Origin: CAZLAK01 sp964557545
Lineage (GTDB): Bacteria; Bacillota; Desulfotomaculia; Desulfotomaculales; Pelotomaculaceae
Direction: 5' to 3'
Length of the DNA stretch: 64,000 bases
Assembly: GCA_964557545.1 (NCBI GenBank)
Contig: CAZLAK010000006.1
Location: forward strand, 1 to 64,000
Shown here: piece by piece, positions 58,235 to 64,000 of the stretch
Layout: every line of letters starts with the position of its first letter
How positions within the stretch are numbered: position 1 is the stretch's first letter
The notes under the pieces: model-generated
The model's input: the letters and a program-made list of their open reading frames with translations, nothing else
What the model was told of the DNA's origin: nothing
Database searches by the model: none
Made by a program: the position numbers and the translations under genes

Positions 58235-59668
58235 TTATGTTTCTTTCCAGGCAATAACCATTTGTTCGACCTCCGACCATTCCACCCGGTAGCCCAAAGC
58301 CTGCGCTACGTAGCGGGCCGGGAGGTAGAAACGCCCGGGCGGCAGCAAAAGCGGGGCTACGTCCATCTGTTCAACCTGCGAGCCGTTAATTAAAAGCTCT
58401 TTTGAGCCCTCCACTAGTGCGATCCTAGTAGGACCCAAAGACAGTTCTGCCCTTTTTTCGGCCTCCGACCAGCTTACACCCTCCGGTAAAACACCTAAGG
58501 CGTAAGCCAGGTAGCGCACGGGAACAAAAGTGCGCCCCCCTTCAATAAAAGGCGCGGCGTCATCCATCAGTATAGTCTTTTTTTGGCCGCCCTCTTCGAT
58601 CTCGTACTGCTGCCTGCCTATCCAAAACCTCACAGTCCGGCCAGCCGCCATTCCAGGCGCAGTCCGCTTCTCGAGGCTTTTCTCCCGCAGCCGCGCAAAG
58701 ACTGTTTGGCCTTTTATCACGTCGCCCAGGGCCAAAAGGGCCTGCTCAGTGGCCATTAGATTAGGTCCGCCGCCTTTTACGTGCTCAAAAGAGCCGTCCG
58801 GCAGCTGGTAGGATAGAAGGGCGGACAGGGGGTTTTTTCCGCCCGGCTTACACCACTTTTCCCCGCACGGGTCTATCCCCAGCGATACCAGAGCAGAAAC
58901 GACCATCCGGCAGGATTCGGCATTGGGCGCACCCCAGGAGGAAAAGCCGCCGTCTTCACCCTGTACGCTTTTTAAGTAAGAAAGGGCTTTTAGCACAGCG
59001 GGGCTGTCCGCCCCCTCTCCCAGAGCGGCCAGGGCCATGAGGGCCATGCCGGTGGAGTCGACGTCGGGCCTTTTTTCGCCGGTGTACCAGTTAAAACCTC
59101 CGCCCTCAAGCTGGCGCGACAAAAGCCACTGTTTGGCCGCCTCCGGGTCTGACGGCGCCGACCCCGCCGCGTACAGGGCAATGACGGCCCAGATGTGGGC
59201 GTTGGCCAGGACCTGCTCACCACTGTCCCCCAAGCCCCCGCCGCCGGCCAAGTCGGGAAACTTGCCGTCCGGCAGCTGTGTGGAACGCAGGGTAGCGACC
59301 AAGTCCTGTCCCCGCCAATTGTACGGGTCCTCCTCTGCTGCCAGCAGGGTAAGCACTGTAAGACTTAAGTCGTTCAGCTCACCGGACGACCGGTATTTGT
59401 CAAACTGCCGGTCGCATACTTCCCTGCCCTTTTGGACTTCCGCTCCCTTGCCGGCACCGGCTAGGGCAATATAACTCCACGGGGAAAGCGCCGCGCCGCT
59501 CTTCTCTAAGTCCAAAAGGCAGGCGGCAGCACGGCCGGCCTGTTCGCCAAGACCTTGGATCGCTGCTGCCCCAAAGGGGAAAGAAAGTGTCAGCACTGCG
59601 GCGTGGAAAAGGGTCAAAGCTAAAGCTAAAACCGCAAGAGAAGTGCTGTGGCTTTTATTTTTACTCAT
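58235..59668 (-). CDS. Secreted alpha/alpha-barrel (prenyltransferase-repeat) protein with stalk domain
   Basis: A 477-residue exported protein. After a signal peptide (about 1-32) come several helical repeats of the squalene-cyclase/prenyltransferase type, for example LRSTQLPDGKFPDLAG, GGFNWYTGEKRPDVDSTGMA and YLKSVQGEDGGFSSWGAPN. The last 130 residues are a copper amine oxidase N-terminal-like stalk (FVPVRYLAYALGVLPEGVSW and FYLPARYVAQALGY). The repeat fold is that of the alpha barrel in intrinsic factor and transcobalamin. ATG at 59668 with GGTGAG upstream. It reads from the DUF4430 protein towards EcfT. Confidence 0.85.
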   Translation of the reverse strand: MSKNKSHSTSLAVLALALTLFHAAVLTLSFPFGAAAIQGLGEQAGRAAACLLDLEKSGAALSPWSYIALAGAGKGAEVQKGREVCDRQFDKYRSSGELNDLSLTVLTLLAAEEDPYNWRGQDLVATLRSTQLPDGKFPDLAGGGGLGDSGEQVLANAHIWAVIALYAAGSAPSDPEAAKQWLLSRQLEGGGFNWYTGEKRPDVDSTGMALMALAALGEGADSPAVLKALSYLKSVQGEDGGFSSWGAPNAESCRMVVSALVSLGIDPCGEKWCKPGGKNPLSALLSYQLPDGSFEHVKGGGPNLMATEQALLALGDVIKGQTVFARLREKSLEKRTAPGMAAGRTVRFWIGRQQYEIEEGGQKKTILMDDAAPFIEGGRTFVPVRYLAYALGVLPEGVSWSEAEKRAELSLGPTRIALVEGSKELLINGSQVEQMDVAPLLLPPGRFYLPARYVAQALGYRVEWSEVEQMVIAWKET

Positions 59669-59728
59669 ATCTAAACTCACCTTCACCGCCCTTATTTTCA
59701 CTTTTTTACTTTAACATACTACACTATC

Positions 59729-60436
59729 TCACACTTTATTAACCAAATTTTCCCACACAGGCGGCGGCTGGTCAATGCTCCTGCTGTACCACCAGATGAT
59801 TTTATCGCCCTCTCCAACCTTCTTTTTATCTGCGCCCACCATGGGCACTTCCCCGTTGACTTTGTACATCCAGCCGGAAGAACCCCGGTTGCGCTGGCCG
59901 GCAACCGCCTCGACAAAAGCGTTCCAGCCCGGGGCCAGTTCGTAAGGCAGGCCCGTGGCGGCCAGCGCCCCCAAGGCCGTGCAGCCCCACCGTCCGCCCG
60001 GGTCTAAGCACACTTCGGCAGGACCGAAGAGCAGTTCCCCGTTTTTCCCCACTACGGCTACTCCAACTGCCGGTCCGCTCTCAACTGCCGGGGCCGGCCC
60101 GGCTTCTGTTTTTCCCTCACCGGCGGGCAGTTCGCCAACACTTGCCGCGTTACTCTGCTCCGGCCGGCCGCTCACCGGTTCGCGGGCACCTTTCTGGCCC
60201 GGGCCTCCGGCAAAAACCTCATCAAGTCTGGCACGACCAGCCGCCGTCTCGACCTGTGACGCGACGGGCTCCTCACGCGCGTATTCTACCTCATGCCCGG
60301 CCTGGCTGTCACGGCCCTGGGAAAAACCAGGTACGCCGCTTTGCCGGCAGTAAACCGCCGCCGCGACCAGTCCCACAAGCAGGAACAGGAGGGCCAACAG
60401 TAAAAGCGCCCTCCTCTGTGAATTTTTTGCCAACAT
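59729..60436 (-). CDS. DUF4430 (transcobalamin beta-domain-like) membrane-anchored protein
   Basis: A 235-residue protein with one N-terminal membrane helix (about 10-30), a linker rich in proline, alanine and glutamate, and a DUF4430 domain from about 124 to 222. VAVVGKNGELLFGPAEV and SSGWMYKVNGEVPMVGADK close the domain with IIWWYS. DUF4430 is the family that also contains the C-terminal beta domain of human transcobalamin and intrinsic factor. It sits between the SLH protein and the alpha-barrel protein, so here the two folds are on separate chains. ATG start. Confidence 0.87.
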   Translation of the reverse strand: MLAKNSQRRALLLLALLFLLVGLVAAAVYCRQSGVPGFSQGRDSQAGHEVEYAREEPVASQVETAAGRARLDEVFAGGPGQKGAREPVSGRPEQSNAASVGELPAGEGKTEAGPAPAVESGPAVGVAVVGKNGELLFGPAEVCLDPGGRWGCTALGALAATGLPYELAPGWNAFVEAVAGQRNRGSSGWMYKVNGEVPMVGADKKKVGEGDKIIWWYSRSIDQPPPVWENLVNKV

Positions 60437-60540
60437 GACCTACACCGCCCTGTTGCGAGCTTTTTCTCAAGCTTCCAAGTGAACAAGAGCGTGCCGGCCG
60501 CGCGCGCTCTGCCGGGCCGGCACAGGAACACGGCATGGCT

Positions 60541-63500
60541 TTACAGCCTGGCAAGGGTGCGGTAGACGAGGACCGCGCACTCAGCCCTGGTGACGGGCTC
60601 AAGCGGCTTGAAGGTGCCGTCGCCGTAACCTTTAACTAGTCCCTCCTCGACGGCGGCGGCTATTGCTCCTGCCGCCCAGCTTTCTACAGAGCCGGCGTCG
60701 GCAAAGGTAAGCTTTGCGCCGGATGCGGCCGTAAACTCGCCCGCCCGCACCAGCACGGCAGCAATCTCCTGGCGGGTGACCGGCCGCTCGGGGCCAAACG
60801 TACCGTCACCGTAGCCGATGAAAAGCCCGGCCGCGGCCGCGGCAGCGGTGTAAGGTGCATACCACTCACTGCCGGACACGTCGGTAAACTGTACACTGCT
60901 CCCAGCATCTCCTCTTATGCCCAGCGCCCTTACCAGCACGGCGGCCAGTTCGGCGCGGGAGATCTGACGCGCCGGCTCAAAGCGGCCGCCGCCCACTCCC
61001 TTAAGTATACCGGCACCGGCCAGCTTTTCCACCTCGGCTTGTGCCCAGCCGTAGGAAACCTGGTCCACATCCCCAAAAGAAAGCCTCTTTTCCTTGACTA
61101 AAACCGTAACATCTAAAAGCCGCTCTACATTAGCCGTGATAAGCCCCTGGGAGGCATCCAGCACCGCCGGCAGGGCCACCCATTTCCCGCTCTCCCGGTC
61201 GTATGCGCCCAGGACAACGTCTTCCGGGGCAACTGCGGGCGGCAGCGGGCACTTTAGCACCAAGGTTGCCGGTTGTAAAAAGGTGGTGCCGGCCGGGCCC
61301 AGGCTGTAGGTAGGAGATACCGGCCTAAAGCCCGGCGGCAGCGGAGGAACTCCCCCGTTATCCATAGGAGCACTGGATAGCTGTTTTTTGATAGTTAAGT
61401 TTGTGGTTCTGGACAAGGCGCCCGCCGGTACAGACAGGGCCACTTCCCCGCCTTCGGGGGCCATCACAGCCCCGGTGAGAGCCTCTACCGGCTGAGAAAT
61501 ACTGATTTCCTTTTGGTTGATCTGGCGCCTTTCCCTGATGATAACCTTAAAGTTGTCCGGTGCAGCGGTGCCGGTCACCGCCGTCAGGCGGGTGCCGGCC
61601 TCCCCTATCCCGGCAGATAAATCAAATTCCTTATTTTTCAGCTCAGTTATTAAATCAGCCAGCCTCTTCAAAACTTCATCAGAGGGCTTGAGAGAGGGCG
61701 GCAGTTCGGCAGTTGTGGTTACAACAGTTGCGGCAGTAACGGCTGAAGTTTGACTGCCTTTTGTCAAATCGCTCCAGTTAGGTCCAGTCGAGTTTATATC
61801 CGTGCTGTACCACCAGATGATCTCCTCACCGCCGCTTAACCGCCTGTCTTTGGCCGAGACTGCGGGCACATTGCCGTTTACCTTGTACATCCAGCCGTTC
61901 ATGCCGCGGTTGGCCTGCCCGCCGATGGCCCGCACAAAGCCGGACGAACTGTCCACTTCTAAATCCAAACCGGTACTCCAAAGGGCCCCCAGTACCGTAA
62001 GCCCGTAGGGGTTGCTCTTTTCCACACTCACTTTTCCCGGACCAAAGAGCAGCTCTCCGCTTTCTCCCACCACGGCGATGTTCACGCGCACGCTGTCCTT
62101 GGGTGCCGAAGATCCGCCCGTGCTGCCGCCCGGCGCTGACTGCTCCTGCGATACTTCCGGCAGAACTGTATTTGGATCGATGGTCAAAAGCGCGGCCAGC
62201 ACTTCCGCTGCAGAAAAGACGTTGCGGCAGGCGCCAAAGCTTTTATCTCCCGCGTTGTAACTCTTATGGAGGAGGTAGTGAACGGGAGTAAGCCCGCGCG
62301 CGTTCTGCCAGTCTTCTCCGGCGGGGTCCTGGCCCAGGGTGTTTAAGGTGACGATCAGCTCGGCGTTATCCACTGCCGGGTCGTCAAAGCCGGGAGCGTA
62401 CACCCCACCGTCGTCCTGCAAAAGCCCCTTGAAGTAACCGAGAGCTTTCAAAATGGCCTCCTGTGCTCTGCTGTCAGCCGGCGCCAGGGCATATAGGGCC
62501 CTTACGGCCTGGGCAGAGGACATGAAGTCGGGGTAGTATTGGTCAAAGGTTTCACCAAAAGAGCCGTCTTTGGCCTGCTTGGCCAGGATGTAATTTAGAG
62601 CTGCGCTTTTATCAATTAAATCGAGTTTGCCGGCTTCGGCCAAGGCCAGGTAGGCCCACATGTCGCTGTAGACGCTGTTTTCAAAAGAACCAGCACCCTC
62701 ACCTTCTTTTATCTGGCGGCCGGCCAGCAGTCCCGCCAGCCGGTCCACAGTCTCTTCGCAACCCTCCCACTGGGAGGTAGCCAGAAGGCATAAGGCTATG
62801 GTCTTGGTGCGCGCCTTCTTTTTCCAGGGCGAAGCACTGCTCCAGTAGTCGGTGTAGTTTTTGTACAGGTCGGTTTCTATGCGGGCCAGAGATTCTAGGA
62901 CAATCACCGTTTCCGCCGTGGAGTAAGTGCTGTCCCACGGGGAAGGAACGGCTGCCGTGTCCTGCTCCTGAATGCTGGCCAGGTAGTCAAGGCCGTCTTT
63001 AATGGCCCGGTAAATATTGCTTTTCTCATCCGCCGCCCCGGGGAAAAAGCTCAGCGCCACGATCACCTGGGCCGTGGTGTCCGGCTCCGGCGCACTCGCA
63101 TCCCAGCCGTTCCAGCCGGCGCCGGCCGGCACTCCCCAGACGGAGTGCTCAATGCGGTAGCGGTTTAGGTAAGCGAGGGCCTTATCCGCGTCAATTTCGC
63201 CGAGCGCGCCGGCCTTGCCCAAAGCGGTGAGCACGAGCACGTCGTCGTAGAGGCTTTCTCCGTATTCACCGCAAAAATACAATTCACCGGAGCCGCTGCT
63301 GACGGCTTTGCCCAAAATTGCGCCACACAAAGCCTGGACAGTTTCATTATAGCTTTGGCCGCCTCCGGTAGCGGCCCAAAGGGCAATCAGCTCCTTGGCC
63401 AGGCGCACGGCATCCAGACCGGCTGCGTTTTCGGCGGCGTACACCGCCGAAGAGACGGCCGCCTGTTTCAGCGACACGCCCTCGTACTCGTAGACCCACT

Positions 63501-64000
63501 CCTGGGATGAGAGGTCTTCACCGGCCGCCGCCAAAGCCTCTACCGCCCGGTAGTTTAGACCCCACCCGGCGGCGTCGTAAGGCATCTGGCCGCCCGTGTA
63601 GCCGTTTTTAAAGTAACTTACCGCCCGGCCGACGGCCGCACCGACATCCCCGTAAACGCTAGATCCCACCGTCTTTGAACGGGCCAGCGCCAGCGCTTCA
63701 AGGGGCGCTGCCGTGCCGTAAGCGTTGGCGTAGGGCCCAAACGTGCCGTCGGGGTTTTGGGTGCGCAGGACAAAGTCGAGCGGGCCGTTTTCGCCATTGC
63801 CTATTAACCGGGCAAGGGTCAAAATTTTTTCCTTTAACGTGAGATCAACGGAAGTCCACCAGGGTCCGGCTACCCATTTGGAGGAGCCCAGATCCTCGCC
63901 GGCTCGGCTCAGCACATAAGCGGCGTAACCGTCGATTTTTTCGCCGCCCGCGTACTTTTCTTGGATAAAACTTACCGCTTTTTGGGCCAGTTCGCCGGCC
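60541..64000 (-). CDS. SLH-anchored alpha/alpha-barrel plus DUF4430 surface protein (5' end outside window)
   Basis: A giant surface protein whose frame stays open past the window edge (85 bases beyond the GTG at 63915), so the start is not seen. Counting from 63915: squalene-cyclase-like alpha/alpha repeats occupy about 1-590, a DUF4430 domain about 605-705 (ending IIWWYSTD), a beta region with a GALSRTTNLTIKKQ segment about 790-930, and three SLH domains (FGDVDQVSYGWAQAEVEKLA, FTDVSGSEWYAPY, FADAGSVESWAAGA) end the chain. SLH domains bind the S-layer polymer. The barrel plus DUF4430 order equals human intrinsic factor. It is the most upstream visible gene of the ECF operon. Confidence 0.9.
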   Translation of the reverse strand, partial: AGELAQKAVSFIQEKYAGGEKIDGYAAYVLSRAGEDLGSSKWVAGPWWTSVDLTLKEKILTLARLIGNGENGPLDFVLRTQNPDGTFGPYANAYGTAAPLEALALARSKTVGSSVYGDVGAAVGRAVSYFKNGYTGGQMPYDAAGWGLNYRAVEALAAAGEDLSSQEWVYEYEGVSLKQAAVSSAVYAAENAAGLDAVRLAKELIALWAATGGGQSYNETVQALCGAILGKAVSSGSGELYFCGEYGESLYDDVLVLTALGKAGALGEIDADKALAYLNRYRIEHSVWGVPAGAGWNGWDASAPEPDTTAQVIVALSFFPGAADEKSNIYRAIKDGLDYLASIQEQDTAAVPSPWDSTYSTAETVIVLESLARIETDLYKNYTDYWSSASPWKKKARTKTIALCLLATSQWEGCEETVDRLAGLLAGRQIKEGEGAGSFENSVYSDMWAYLALAEAGKLDLIDKSAALNYILAKQAKDGSFGETFDQYYPDFMSSAQAVRALYALAPADSRAQEAILKALGYFKGLLQDDGGVYAPGFDDPAVDNAELIVTLNTLGQDPAGEDWQNARGLTPVHYLLHKSYNAGDKSFGACRNVFSAAEVLAALLTIDPNTVLPEVSQEQSAPGGSTGGSSAPKDSVRVNIAVVGESGELLFGPGKVSVEKSNPYGLTVLGALWSTGLDLEVDSSSGFVRAIGGQANRGMNGWMYKVNGNVPAVSAKDRRLSGGEEIIWWYSTDINSTGPNWSDLTKGSQTSAVTAATVVTTTAELPPSLKPSDEVLKRLADLITELKNKEFDLSAGIGEAGTRLTAVTGTAAPDNFKVIIRERRQINQKEISISQPVEALTGAVMAPEGGEVALSVPAGALSRTTNLTIKKQLSSAPMDNGGVPPLPPGFRPVSPTYSLGPAGTTFLQPATLVLKCPLPPAVAPEDVVLGAYDRESGKWVALPAVLDASQGLITANVERLLDVTVLVKEKRLSFGDVDQVSYGWAQAEVEKLAGAGILKGVGGGRFEPARQISRAELAAVLVRALGIRGDAGSSVQFTDVSGSEWYAPYTAAAAAAGLFIGYGDGTFGPERPVTRQEIAAVLVRAGEFTAASGAKLTFADAGSVESWAAGAIAAAVEEGLVKGYGDGTFKPLEPVTRAECAVLVYRTLARL

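Noticed and set aside
1..64000. CRISPR arrays, insertion sequences, prophage or rRNA genes.
   Set aside because: No spaced direct repeats, transposase, integrase or rRNA-like stretch was seen on reading both strands.

Overview
The window looks like chromosomal DNA from an anaerobic, spore-lineage Firmicute of the Clostridia class, probably a Moorella/Desulfotomaculum-type organism. This rests on gene content: [FeFe]-hydrogenase maturation genes, Rex, selenocysteine machinery, siroheme-dependent heme synthesis, futalosine-route menaquinone synthesis, a Gram-positive ECF transporter with an SLH-anchored surface protein, a CwlD-like amidase and strong Gram-positive ribosome binding sites with many GTG and TTG starts. 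No phage, transposon, CRISPR array or rRNA was seen. The species cannot be named from the sequence alone.

Layout. 1-2.6 kb: a DUF1540 mini-protein, a patatin-like lipase and the overlapping rex-yjbQ pair. 2.7-5.8 kb: a hydrogenase-maturation operon (TM1266-like regulator, hydE, hydG) behind an unexplained structured leader with its own promoter. 5.8-16.7 kb: one tight minus-strand run of 11 genes reading hepT, precorrin-2 dehydrogenase, hemA, hemC, cobA-hemD, ahbC, hemB, ahbD, ahbA, ahbB, hemL. It covers glutamyl-tRNA to heme through siroheme, except that glutamyl-tRNA synthetase and the ferrochelatase role of a full siroheme synthase were not separately identified. 17-22.7 kb: selC, a second DUF1540 gene, lgt, several small or hypothetical genes, hisG, and a beta-propeller/LysM protein with an AbrB-type regulator. 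22.9-31.7 kb: an aminotransferase, DUF456, a methyltransferase, an amidase, an LpdD-like protein, a geranylgeranyl reductase-like flavoprotein, selB and selA. 31.9-36.3 kb: purL (with a PurS-like N-terminal extension), purQ and an L,D-transpeptidase.

36.3-43.2 kb: a menaquinone operon by the futalosine route (a HepS-like degenerate prenyl synthase, menG/ubiE, ubiD, ubiA, mqnE, mqnA, mqnC). 43.3-51.5 kb: speD, a ferredoxin, a DegS/DegU-like two-component pair, tRNA-Pro(GGG), a methyltransferase, a potassium channel and a lipid-sugar/glycosyltransferase trio. 51.5-54.2 kb: a SAM-I riboswitch with a terminator controls a three-gene operon (HcyS/DUF39, NIL-ferredoxin, UPF0280) known in archaea for making homocysteine from aspartate semialdehyde. 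54.2-64 kb: a minus-strand operon joining an SLH surface protein, a DUF4430 protein, an alpha-barrel/stalk protein, EcfT, a double EcfA, a cobalamin adenosyltransferase and an ECF S component.

How it fits together. Much of the window is tetrapyrrole, quinone and corrinoid metabolism. HepT is encoded with the heme genes while its probable partner HepS and the quinone methyltransferase head the menaquinone operon. Selenocysteine insertion is represented by selA, selB and selC. The most interesting part is the final 10 kb. The surface proteins there carry the same two folds as human intrinsic factor and transcobalamin (an alpha/alpha barrel and a DUF4430 beta domain), next to an ECF importer and a corrinoid adenosyltransferase, which suggests a cell-surface cobamide capture and uptake system.
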